From: Durusdinium trenchii | Lineage: Eukaryota; Sar; Dinophyceae; Suessiales; Symbiodiniaceae | DNA length: 64,000 bases | Reading direction: 5' to 3' | Assembly (NCBI GenBank): GCA_963970005.1 | Contig: CAXAMN010022662.1 | Span: forward strand, 723,173-787,172 | Shown here: positions 22,720 to 32,124 of the stretch, one piece after another | How the letters are laid out: the number at the start of each line of letters is the position of its first letter | Position numbering within the stretch: position 1 is the stretch's first letter | Notes under the pieces: generated by a model | What the model saw: only the letters and a program-made list of their open reading frames with translations | Told to the model about the DNA's origin: nothing | Databases searched by the model: none | Translations under genes and position numbers: made by a program

Positions 22720-22860
22720 TATAAGTTGTTGTTGTTGGTGGTGGTGGTGGTGCAGGTCGTGGTGGTGGTGGTGTTGGATAGTTACTGAGTGTTCTGAGAG
22801 TTACTGAGAGTGGTGAAGGTGGTGGTGGTGGTGGTGGTGCAGGTGGTGGTGGTGTTGGAG
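22720..22860 (+). repeat. GTT/GGT microsatellite, left subterminal
   Basis: Runs of GTTGTT and GGTGGTGGT with interspersed GCAGGTCGT. A similar run in the same orientation lies near the right end (30633-30680). Confidence 0.85.
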
Positions 22861-23219
22861 GGTTCTGAGTGTTCTGAGAGTTACTCGAGTGGTTCAGGGT
22901 TCAATGATGCATGTGTACAGGTGCCTTATTGTGATCTGTGGCGCTGCCAATCCAATATTGAATGCAGCCAATCCAGTTTGAGTGTTTTCCTTCAGCTGAA
23001 CACAATCGAACGATACCAAAGCTGCAGGGGAAGCAAAAGGGACCAACTTCATGGAATGGACGCTGTGTTTCCGGGCACTGTGGTGTGGTGAAATGAGTGA
23101 TGGCGTACGACAGCTGTCTGTTCTGTAGCTGTGCCAATCTGTTTGTAGTTTGTAAACTGAACAGAACAGCATCGCAGAATGTTGCGCAAAAGAACGTGCA
23201 GGGTTCATTTGCACATATG

Positions 23220-23345
23220 ATTTTTCGCTTTGCTTTGAAAGAATTTTGAGAGCTTTGCTTTGAGAGTTTTGAGAGCTTTGCTTTGAGAGAGTTTTGAGAG
23301 CTTTGCTTTGAGAGAGTTTTGAGGGAATTTGTTTGGAGAGTTTGG
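23220..23345 (+). repeat. short tandem repeat TTTTGAGAGCTTTGCTTTGA
   Basis: About four imperfect copies of a 20-27 bp unit. The word GAGAGTTTTGAGAG recurs through both halves of TIR element A (24730-24800, 27370-27570, 30130-30500), with the opposite strand at 25505-25570 and 26905-27010. Confidence 0.75.
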
Positions 23346-23619
23346 AGAGCTTCCACAGAGTCGGCAGGCTTGATGTTCAGTAGGTTTGATTGACCCGCGC
23401 GCAGCAACTAGGGCTTCAAACTTGCAATTTTCTTCGTCGCAGTATCTGGGCCACAAGTGCCCAACTTCCCAACAGTGGTTGATTGAAAGCGTTTTCGAGG
23501 TTTAGAGATACCAAAGCACTACATAATCCAAAGATTTCAAGAACTAACCAGAAACCCTTGAACGCGTCGAGCACCACCTTTTGATTTAGAGAGACGCGAA
23601 GAAAACGTCTCCGTATTCC

Positions 23620-24054
23620 ATGGCTTTGAAAACCAAGCGCTCACGGTTGTCAGCTGATGGGAATGTTTCCATGGTCAACCTTCAAGAAACATTAGAAAAG
23701 GGCATGGCAGAGACAGGAAGGAACCTACACCACATGGTTCAGCTGGCCAGAGAAGGGCAATGCAACTGGACCAGCACGCCGAAGACCGCGTTGGGAATAC
23801 TTTCCAAGTACACTGTTGCGTTCCAGGAATTGCTGATCCTGTGCCCTAACACTGCGGTAAACAAGACCAAGATTGCGCAGGCAATCTATCAGTGCCATAT
23901 AGATGGCGGTGAGGTGAGCAAGTTAGCCACCTTCAGCAAGGATGATGCTGACAAGGTTGGCGAGGTGATTCGGATTACCCTGATCAAACTTCGCAAATGC
24001 AGCGCTGATGAGAAACAGCAACTAACTAAGATCGAGTGTTCTTCAGAGGTTTGA
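23620..24054 (+). CDS. uncharacterised 144-residue protein in TIR element A
   Basis: An uninterrupted frame with an ATG and balanced composition, starting MALKTKRSRLSADGN (basic N-terminus). Helical segments follow: NLQETLEKGMAETGRNLHHM, LSKYTVAFQELLI and DKVGEVIRITLIKLRKC. No family is recognised. Downstream sequence is low-complexity GAGAGTTTTGA, so it is probably a single exon or a first exon. Its place inside the transposon suggests cargo or a transposition accessory, but nothing in the sequence says which. Confidence 0.5.
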   Translation: MALKTKRSRLSADGNVSMVNLQETLEKGMAETGRNLHHMVQLAREGQCNWTSTPKTALGILSKYTVAFQELLILCPNTAVNKTKIAQAIYQCHIDGGEVSKLATFSKDDADKVGEVIRITLIKLRKCSADEKQQLTKIECSSEV

Positions 24055-25020
24055 GATGTTTACATGTGCCTGAGAGTTTTGACATCGAGTTACGAGGGTT
24101 TTGACACCGAGTTTCTTGAGAGTATATTTTTTGGTTGTTTTGAGAGTCTTCGAGGTCTCTTTGCGAGGAGAATTTGGAAACTAGGGTTCCAACGTACTTG
24201 CAGCATGGCCACCCAGCACGAAATCCAGATGCTCAGATCTTTGCTGGGAAGTGTTCATTACAATGACAGCCAGGCCTATCCTTTGCATGTGACCCCCACC
24301 TGCGCTCCTTAGTTCTGTGCCCTGTATGCACCATGAATAGCGTGCCATTTTGGCATGGAGGAGGATGTTTGGAAGTCGCCTAATGATGATCTTCCCGACT
24401 TCAGCGCACTCGCCACATCCACTGCCTTTTGATTGATATTATCGGCGCAGAAGTTCTGAGGGTTTTTGAAATGAAAGTTTGAGGGTGCTGCAAAACGTGA
24501 GGCAAGAAGTTCCAAAGATCCTGGAGTGTTACCTCTTGCGGTTGCTTTGTTGCATAATGTTGAGTTATTGTGACCCGAGATCTCGTAGATGAGTTATTGC
24601 AACCCGAGATTTTTGAGTTATTGTGACCCAATTTGTCACCAAGCCAGGAACCTGATGAGTCGGGGTTGAGGAAGGAAGGAGAATCCATACCCGCAGAAGA
24701 TCAGACACTGTTGGACGAGGTGCTTAAGTATTGAAAGTTTGAGGGTTCCGAGTGGAGAGTTTTGCAAGTTTTGAGAGTTTGAGAGTCTTGAGATTGAGAG
24801 TTATTTGAGGGGCTGAGCTGGCTCATGAAAAGGATGAGGAAGTGCGAAGGTAAGTGGACCTTAAGGTTCAGTCAACTTCAGTTCTGAGAGGTACTTGGCA
24901 AGAAGAAAGAAGATAATGTTGTCGTGGAGGCAGCCGAATACGTACGTACGCTTATATAGGTTAGTACGTATGCTTATATAGGTTAAACACCAACATTCTT
25001 GCAAGCGCAAGCTTTAAGGT

Positions 25021-25200
25021 ATCCAGCAGCAGCCAAGAACAGGACGAGGAGGCATCTCCGTGCAAACGCCCGGCAGCTCGCACCGGCACCAAACGCCCGG
25101 CAGCTCGCACCAGCACCGACCCGGACAAGGAACTTCCGCGTAAACGCCCGGCAGCTGCTCGCAAGAGAGCAAAGAATCCTCAGAAGAATTGGAAGAAGAT
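25021..25200 (+). CDS. basic KRPAA-repeat exon in TIR element A
   Basis: Plus-strand frame with three copies of a KRPAA motif (SPCKRPAARTGT, KRPAARTSTD, RKRPAAARKRAKNPQ) and an acidic lead (SQEQDEEAS). KRPAA-rich basic tracts are common in dinoflagellate proteins and could serve as nuclear-localisation or DNA-contact tails. An acceptor-like CAG lies just before 25021. The exon end is unclear. An unrelated KRPAA tract also occurs in TIR element B (48730). Confidence 0.4.
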
Positions 25201-25216
25201 GTTTTATAATCTTACG

Positions 25217-25389
25217 GGGAAATCTTCTGGATTCTCTGTCTTTGGCTCATCTGTCTCTTGCTCCTTTTGATTCTCGTCCTCTTTCTCATCTTCCTCTGCC
25301 TCTAGCAGTGTATCGGCGTTCTCTGGATCTTTGACCTCTGTCTGTGGCCCTTGCTTTTCAGAGGTACCAGCATCGTCGAGCGCAGACAT
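25217..25389 (-). CDS. acidic exon, possible gene start, in TIR element A
   Basis: Minus-strand frame from ATG: MSALDDAGTSEKQG, then a Glu/Asp/Lys-rich stretch (LLEAEEDEKEDENQKEQE) ending at a good donor (CCC|GTAAGATT). Strongly acidic, likely disordered. It converges on the plus-strand KRPAA exon (25021-25200). Confidence 0.4.
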
Positions 25390-25735
25390 CAAGCGCCAAC
25401 AGTCTATTGCCCAGAAAGGGCCAACAACTTTGGTTTGAAACAGGATGCTAGCAATGCTTTCAAGGTAGTATTTCGACACGATTCCCGAGTTCCACTCATA
25501 TATCAAATATGGAAAAACTCTCAAAACTCTCAAGACTCTCAAAGAACTTTCAATACTGTCAAGACTCTGGAGAAATATCAGAAACTGTCGAGACAACCCT
25601 TTCAAACCCATCACGACTCTTGTCTTTCTTCGATCCTGCTCTTGTCTTTCGTTTTGTCAAATTCTTTGGTCTGCTTTGGTCTGAGGGTTTATATTCATTC
25701 TTTATGAAACAAAACACTGCCCGTGTTTAAAAGAG

Positions 25736-26470
25736 TTTAGGCTTTAAGGTGGGTTTCTCTCTTTTTTTGGTCTCTTAAATTCTTTGTGTAATTATTTATG
25801 TAACTGAATGCTCCCCTTTTTAGCTTAGGGCTTAGGGCGGGTTCCTTGAGTTTAGGGTTTAGGGTGGGTTCCTCTTCAACTCTTTATGTAACTAAACGCC
25901 GCCAATTTTGTTATCTAAAGTTTAGGGTTTAGGGGGGTTCCTCTTAGTTTATTTTTGTAATTCTTTATGTAACTAAACGCTGTCCGTTATCTAAAGTTTT
26001 GGGTTCAGGGTGGGTTCCTTGAGTTTAGGGTTTAGGGTGGGTTCCTCTTCAACTCTTTATGTAACTATATAAATGCTGCTCATTTTTTATCTAAAGTTTA
26101 GGGTTTAGGGTGGGTTCCTCTTCAACTCTTTATGTAACTAAATGCTGCCCATTTTGTTATCTAAAGTTTAGGGTTTAGGGTGAGTTCATCTTAATCTTTT
26201 TATGTAATTCTTTATATAACTAAACGCTGCCCGTTGTTATCTAAAGTTTAGGGTTTAGGGTGGGTTCCTTGAGTTTAGGGTTTAGGGTGGGTTCCTATTC
26301 AACTCTTTATGTAACTAAATGCTGCCCGTTTTGTTATTTAAAGTTTGTTCCTCTTAGTTTATTTCTGCAATTCTTTTTGTAACTAAGCGCTGCCAGTTTT
26401 TATCTAAAAGTTTGGGGTTTAGGGTGGGTCCCTTGAGTTTAGGGTTTAGGGTGGGTTCCTCTTTAATTTC
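25736..26470 (+). repeat. tandem repeat with TTTAGGG telomere-type core
   Basis: About nine copies of GTTTAGGGTTTAGGGTGGGT, each followed by TCCTC and a spacer with ACTCTTTATGTAACTAAA and GCTGCC, period roughly 70-80 bp. Two TTTAGGG units per copy match the plant-type telomere repeat also used by dinoflagellates, here interstitial inside a transposon. Confidence 0.85.
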
Positions 26471-26554
26471 TTTGTGTAGTTCTTTATTGAACTAAACGCT
26501 GCACATTCTTATTTAAAGTTCAATGCTAAACCAGTGTGAAGAAAAAAGTTTCAT

Positions 26555-26895
26555 GTCAAAACTTCAATGTCAAAAGTTCAATGCATTGAAGTTTCATAAC
26601 AAAACTTCAATGTGAAAAGTTCAATGCATTGAAGTTTCATAGCAAAACTTCAATGTAAAAGTTCAATGCATTGAAGTTTCATATCAAAACTTCAATGTAA
26701 AAGTTCAATGCATTGAACTTTTGATACGAAACTTCAACGCATTGAACTTTTACATTGAAGTTTTGATATGAAACTTCAATGCATTGAACTTTTACATTGA
26801 AGTTTTGCTATGAAACTTCAATGCATTGAACTTTTCACTTTGAAGTTTTGTTATGAAAGTTCAATGTATTGAACTTTTCACATTGAAGTTTTGCT
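26555..26895. repeat. 340-bp palindrome of ACTTCAATGCATTGAAGT units
   Basis: Left arm words (AAGTTCAATGCATTGAAGTT, TCATAGCAAAACTTCAATG) reappear as exact reverse complements in the right arm; centre near 26725. The unit AAAGTTCAATGCATTGAACT is itself palindrom-like, so arms can also form local hairpins. It lies near the middle of TIR element A. Confidence 0.9.
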
Positions 26896-27132
26896 CGGAT
26901 AGTTCCTCTCAAAACTCTTAGAAACCTCCAGTCTCAACCCCTAACACTCTAATCTCAACACTCAAAACTCTCAGACCTTCAAACGAAAAAGGCTCTCCAA
27001 ACTCTCAACCTCCAAGCAAGACAAGAGCAGATCCGTGGCAATTGTTTCGTGGCGGTCCTTGCTTTGCACAAACGCGCCTTGCAGTGAAACACGAAGCCTC
27101 TAGTGTTTTTTCTTTCTAACTAATCTAATTGT

Positions 27133-27342
27133 GTGACAGTTGTGAAACTGGAGGCTGTTGACAGCAAGTTTGAGAACTTCGTTGTCAGCTTGATATGGAG
27201 CCATATGGTGGCAAAGCAGCAAACCGTCAAAGAGTATTGGAAAGCGCTCGCCTGGTCTCTGGAAAGCTTGTGGCAAGGCAATTGGCAGAACAGATATATA
27301 ATATTGACAGGGTTGAGCCTGCTCACATTTTTGAAAGTTTGA
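27133..27342 (+). CDS. weak exon-like block in TIR element A
   Basis: Two overlapping frames look protein-like: VVKLEAVDSKFENFVVSLIW and, shifted, GGKAANRQRVLESARLVSG followed by KLVARQLAEQIYNIDR. Only one can be real. No family recognised. Ends in the GAGAGTTTTGAGAG low-complexity tract. Confidence 0.25.
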   Translation: MTVVKLEAVDSKFENFVVSLIWSHMVAKQQTVKEYWKALAWSLESLWQGNWQNRYIILTGLSLLTFLKV

Positions 27343-30300
27343 GGAACTCCTTTTGTCAGTGTGAGGGCTTTGAGAGTTTGAGAGGGGCGTTTTGAGAGCT
27401 TGGAGAGTTACAGTGAGAGTTTTAAGAGTTTTGAGAGTTTGAGAGGGAAGTTTTGAGAGCTTGGAGAGTTACAGTGTTTGAGCCTGCGCGGACTTGAAAC
27501 TTTTTCAGAGACTTCTGTTGTCAGTGCGAGGGCTTTGAGAGTTTAAAGAGTTTTGAGAGTTTGAGACTCTGAGCAAAGTGCTTGGAGCACAATTGTGGTG
27601 GACGTTGGGCCACATCCTGGATATTTGGAGGCACCTGGTCATAACCGGGCCTGGGACTTCTGAGGCCCATGTGTTCATCCAATGTCAGTTTGTCTAGTTA
27701 GAGCGTGATTAGAATAGCATTTAAAGAACATCGCTTCGCGACAAGAGAGAGTGTTTTACAAACTACTTCAGAATGCGAATAGAAGTCAACCTTCTTACGA
27801 CACTTGGGAGAACACCCCATGAGAAAGCGAGAGGAAACTTCCACAACTAGGGTTTAAGACCAGGCAAGTTACAAAAGACGCCAAGGCGAAGGAATTGAAT
27901 ACAAGGAGCTTGAGTCATCTCAGCAGCTTTGGGCCACATAAGTTTGTCAAGTTAGAGTGCGATCAAGGGTGAGAAACTACAGTGGCAACGCAAGGAAACG
28001 TGTTCAAAGTTTATCCAGAAGACTTCTTCGTACAGCTGCCCTCCTTTGCGCAAGTCTCTCGTGCAAAAAATGAGTCTATACATTTTTCCTCAACATTTGT
28101 ATAATAAGTAAGTTCATCATTCCAAACACCTTGTTGCAAAGGTCTCGTCCATTGAAAGGAGTCATTTTCTTTCAAAAGGATGTTTGTGTAAAGGCGAAGT
28201 GCGTTTGTTTTTGTTTGGTTCTGAACCAATTGTTTAAAATGCACCTTGCTTGGTTTGCAATACCAGTCCTCGCAATACAGTTGGAATAGTATATACATTG
28301 ATTGAAGATTAAATAATATATAATCAACCTAGGTAAGAATTTTGGCAACCTACTGGAGCAATAGAACAACGCCTGCAAGACTGGGGCAATCTTGTTAAGG
28401 AGACAGCAAAGAGATAAAAGCAAGAGAGGACAATCAATGTACCGGGAAAAACAGAAAGCAAGAGAGGACAATCAATGTACCGGGAAAAGCAGAGCGACGA
28501 ACCAACGATGCAAATGACCAAGCAAGCCAAGAAGGGAAAAAACAACTACTTCAGACTGATTAAGTACAGGAAAGTGGGATCGATGAAAAGGATGTTGACT
28601 ATTTGGAGCCGGGTGAGAAGTGGATATTGGGCTGCAGAATATGTTCAACAAATGTGAGATGAAATGGTTCAAGCGATCGTGGCATCAAGGTGGCCTTGTG
28701 GTTTTGACAAAGTGTCCAGGCCAGTGTGAAGAGTTGTGATTGTTCTTAACGTTTTGTAGGCACCCAAATGTAGGACTCCAATCAAAAACAGGTGTTTGTC
28801 GCAAGATAGGATTTAAATAAGGAAAACTGATCTGAAGTTCATTGACCTTCAGTTGGAGCAAGGGTGTTTGAGGTTTAGGCTTTGCAGGGTGAACGCCTCG
28901 AAAGCTACACGTTCATATGGAAATGCAGCAAAACGAGCAGCATAGACATATTTATTCACAGGTTTTGAGAAGCTACCCGCGCAAAGAATAGATTGATTAG
29001 CAAGAGAAGGAGTGAGAAGTAAAACCATGTGAATCAGGCCAATTGTAGGAATCTGCCCGTGACGATTCCCTCTCTCCATTTCATTTGATGCGTTCATCCT
29101 TTTTGCGCCGACTTTTTGACTTGCAGATTGCCTTCGCAGCTCAATCAGCAGCATAGCCTTTTACCCCAGCCTTTTGCATCAAGAATTGCCTATATTTGCT
29201 TCGTTTTGTTTTGGATCAAACACTCTTCGGGTGAAGGGAGTTCAAAAGGATTCTGAGGATCTTTGAGGTGAATAGAGCTTCTCAGTTCAACCCTTTTGGG
29301 ATGCAGAACGGTTTCAAACAAATCCGGGGCGACACGACGACATGGACTTGAAGGTTCAAAGGAACTTGGCGAGAAGATACGTCAGAGTTTGGAAAAATGA
29401 CAGTTGTGAATGACAAGTTGTCAAAAATAACAGGTTGGTCGCGGCACACCCTCCGGGCAACGAGAAAACACAATGGCGCTGGTGAGGTTGTTTGATGCAA
29501 ACCTGGGCCTCAGAAGTCCGAGGCGGGTTATGAGATGGATTTTGGAAGGGTGACAGTGGTGGGTGGCAGGCAAAATGCAGTTGTTTTATGGCAAAACTGT
29601 TGGACAACAACCTTGGGCTTAAACGCCCGAGTCAGGGTTATCTAGATGCCAGACAGCCAATTGGCAGATCTAGATGCCAAACAGCCGCGAAGCAGAGTCT
29701 TCCTTCCAAATAGAGTTTGCAGGTGACCTTCCAGCAAAAGCGTCAGGAGGGCACCTGTAGACATGTATGACCGCGATCGAATCAGAATACCGAGCCGCTG
29801 GTCAATCATCGACAAGATCGGTTGACGCATATGGTGGGTGGAAAAACTGTGTATTTTTATGCGTGCCAAATGGGCTCATGGGGACGGTCCATGGTGTGGT
29901 GAGGATCGAAGCATATACGTTGTTATAGGTTAGTTGAGAGTTCCGAGTGTTTTCTTAATGCCGCAGCCATTTATGGTCATATGGTCTGGAGCAAGTGTTG
30001 GAGGAGGTGCCCACTGACTTTCGCTTAGGAGTTTTTTGAGTTTCTGGTTTTTGAGCTTTCGGGGTTTAAATTTTGAGGAAATTTCAACGAACCCCTACTA
30101 GCAAGGTTGTCAATAGGAAGACGTTGTTCGATTTGCTTGGAGAGTTAAGTCTGAGTGTTTTGAGAGACTGAACCTTCGTTTGACAGGGTGAATCCTCATC
30201 CTTTTCAGGAGCCAGTCAGCCCCTCAAATAATTACTCTCAATCCCAAAACTAAAACTCTCCATTCAGAACCCTCAAACTTTCAATCCCAAAAAATTCCAG

Positions 30301-30632
30301 AACCAGAAACTCTCCAAACCCTCGAAACCCTCAAACTTTCAACGCAGACATTTCAAGAAACCCGAAGCAGGTGCATCACCTCCTGCTGTGCCAAAGGCAC
30401 CACCAGGCCTGTTCGAGACTTGCGCATAAGCTAGGTTTGAGAGACTTAATTGTGGGTTTTGAGAGAGCTGCGCGTGAGAGTTTGAGAGAGGTTCTGAGCG
30501 CGTTGGAAATGTAGTATACTAGCTTTTCTTGACAGTTTTGAGAGATCTATGCACGGCTCAGCTAGGCCATCGCAAGCAGTGTGGCAATATGCCACGATGT
30601 CCTGTCGAAAGTGAGGAAGCTCACGAACCCAC
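27343..30632. other. interior of TIR element A, right part, no supported gene
   Basis: GAGAGTTTTGAGAG-type tracts and A/T-rich unique sequence. A 28-bp duplication (AGCAAGAGAGGACAATCAAT) lies at 28418-28476. A plus-strand frame at 28475-28657 (KGKNNYFRLIKYRKVG) is the only exon candidate and is weak. Confidence 0.4.
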
Positions 30633-30680
30633 TGGCAATGTTGTTGTTGGTGGTGGTGGCGTTGGTGGTGGTGGTCGTGT
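30633..30680 (+). repeat. GTT/GGT microsatellite, right subterminal
   Basis: GTTGTTGTTGGTGGTGGTGG followed by GGT runs, in direct (not inverted) orientation relative to the left one. Confidence 0.8.
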
Positions 30681-30879
30681 ATACTCGCAAGATTAGTTTA
30701 TTATTCCAAACAAGCTTTATTATTGGAAATATTTTTTATTTTTATTTTTTGGAAAATAGAATTTTATTATCAATAAATAAAATGTTTGTTTCCAAAAGAA
30801 TAAGTTTTTATTATCAGAAAAATAAAATTTGTCATTTTTTAAGATTTTTTTGTTTTCATAAAATTTATGATTTTCACAC

Positions 30880-30904
30880 ATTTTATCTTAAAGGATTCTT
30901 ATGG
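30880..30904. repeat. right terminal inverted repeat, TIR element A
   Basis: Reverse complement of 22504-22528, followed by the TC duplication at 30905-30906. Confidence 0.9.
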
Positions 30905-31882
30905 TCAGGACAGATTGGGCAGCTTGCTCCAAAGGTGACCCCTTACTCAGGTCTCCATTTCGTACTGCACAATCAGGTAGTCCTCCACGTCCGGGTCCTA
31001 TACCTCCTTGGGTTCCAGGATGTGGAGTCCCTGCCACTTCCTTCCCTTCATAGCTCTGACCCTGCCCTCCTTGGTGTCCAGCATGAAGTGCTCCCAACCA
31101 AGATTCCGGTACAGGTGGAGCTCCACGTCCAGCGTCATGACATACTCCCGGTCGCCATTGAGCTGGGTCACATAGCTTACCTGGTTCTCCTCGTCGTTCA
31201 TTCCCTGGAAACTCAGGGATCGCTCCGAGGGATGTTATACCTGCACCCTTCTCAGCCTCTGGGGTATCAGGCGGCGGTCCCGATGGTGGACTCGGTGGAG
31301 GTGTCGATGCGGGAGGCTTCGGTCGACTTGCCTCCTTGAAATCCCGGTCCTTCTCCTTGCAGGAGTCCTCCACTTTCTTCTTCAAATCCGCCAGTTCCCT
31401 CTTGAGCATCGAATTTTGCGACATGACTGCTCTCAGGACTTCTTGGATGTCCACCCCCATCTCATCACCACCGGATGCCGTAGGTCTTGTCGTCGATGTA
31501 GAGGCTTCCGGAAGTCCTGCTGGCCGCATCGCACGGAGCATGGCCTCGTCCTTGACCGTCTGGCTCCAAAAAGGGTTGACCTCCACCTGTCTCGAGGTCC
31601 CATGTCCCTTTCCGTCCTTCTTTGAACGGCCGTCCTCTCTTCGTTGAGGTCCGTAGGTGGTGGGAGGTCCATGAGGGAGCAGCGCTTGCGACGCCACCAC
31701 CAGCGCGCCCTCGCTCGCCGCGATGTCCTCGATCGCCAGCGCCCCCTGCTCCTCCTTTGCACTCTCCATCGAAGACGTCGCTTCTGGAGAGTCCACACCA
31801 GCGCCGCCAGCCGCTCGAGCCACGGCGGCCAACAACTCGTGGATCGACGTGATCCAGCCGAGGTGGTCTTACAACCCTCGAA
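30905..31882 (-). CDS. gag N-terminal part of element A, split by TIR element A
   Basis: Open frame from a TAA near 31880 down to the nested insertion. No ATG lies near the start; the first usable codons give WITSIHELLAAVARAA, so initiation may be non-ATG or the leader may be spliced. Contains a heptad-like helix (LKRELADLKKKVEDSCKEK) and a Pro-rich linker (PPASTPPPSPPSGPPPDTP). Joined across the insertion, keeping one TC copy, it continues in frame into the downstream gag (EQAAQSVL then RQLGTGTS). Between 30998 and 31201 a second frame is also open (see next entry). Confidence 0.75.
30998..31201 (-). CDS. overlapping alternative frame within gag
   Basis: Reads MNDEENQVSYVTQLNGDREY and LHLYRNLGWEHFMLDTKEG, more protein-like than the Gly/Pro-rich gag frame over the same bases, and continues past one stop as DPDVEDYLIVQYEMET. 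A strong donor-like CAG|GTAAGC lies at its start. It may be the true gag frame reached by a shift, an overlapping protein, or an exon. Confidence 0.35.
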   Translation of the reverse strand: MNDEENQVSYVTQLNGDREYVMTLDVELHLYRNLGWEHFMLDTKEGRVRAMKGRKWQGLHILEPKEV

Positions 31883-31902
31883 AACAGCTTGGGCTCAAAA
31901 CC

Positions 31903-32087
31903 TACGCGAGCTCCGCTGCTCTGTTTTCAGCTGCTAAAAAGGGCTTCGGTGTGTTGAGTACACTTGATTATAGCCAAAAAGGCCGTGACCTGATTTCTTC
32001 ACTCAGATCTACTCTGTTCATAGCCAAAAGGCCGTGACCTGTCTAAAAGAAACTTGGTACACTTCTCTCTTTGTGCGGGCTTCCACA
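31903..32087 (-). repeat. 5' LTR of element A (185 bp)
   Basis: No difference seen from 14904-15088; followed by AAATC (32088-32092). Confidence 0.95.
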
Positions 32088-32124
32088 AAATCAACCCATC
32101 ATGCAGTCCGGACACGCGATCGTG

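Larger units (their letters stand above)
22504..30904. mobile_element. TIR element A: 8.4-kb DNA transposon nested in gag of LTR element A
   Basis: Ends are inverted repeats starting CCATAAGAATCCTTTAAGAT (25 bp perfect, then about 200 bp of looser A/T-rich similarity). It is flanked by a TC duplication, and removal restores the gag frame exactly. Inside: GGT/GTT microsatellites near both ends, several exon-like blocks, GAGAGTTTTGAGAG low-complexity sequence, a TTTAGGG-bearing tandem repeat and a 340-bp palindrome. No transposase was recognised, so it may be non-autonomous. It must be younger than the already young LTR element it interrupts. Superfamily not assigned. Confidence 0.88.
14904..32087 (-). 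mobile_element. LTR element A: Ty1/copia retrotransposon (about 8.8 kb) carrying nested TIR element A
   Basis: Bounded by two LTRs that read as identical (14904-15088 and 31903-32087) and by AAATC target duplications. Read on the minus strand: 5' LTR, gag, protease, methyltransferase-like domain, integrase, RT, RNase H, hydrophobic tail, dUTPase, 3' LTR. The order integrase before RT defines Ty1/copia. A purine run (GGGGGAG) just before the 3' LTR is a likely polypurine tract. The LTR begins TGTGG but ends in TA, not the usual CA. The 8401-bp nested element plus its 2-bp duplication removed, the element is 8781 bp. LTR identity implies very recent insertion, yet the polyprotein frame is shifted at several points. 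Confidence 0.95.

Noticed and set aside
25736-26470. True chromosome end because of TTTAGGG repeats
   Set aside because: The repeats are interrupted by 50-bp spacers and lie inside a transposon with sequence on both sides.
22504-30904. TIR element A as a spliceosomal intron of gag
   Set aside because: Neither end has GT/GC/GA...AG in the gag direction; the termini are inverted repeats with a target duplication.
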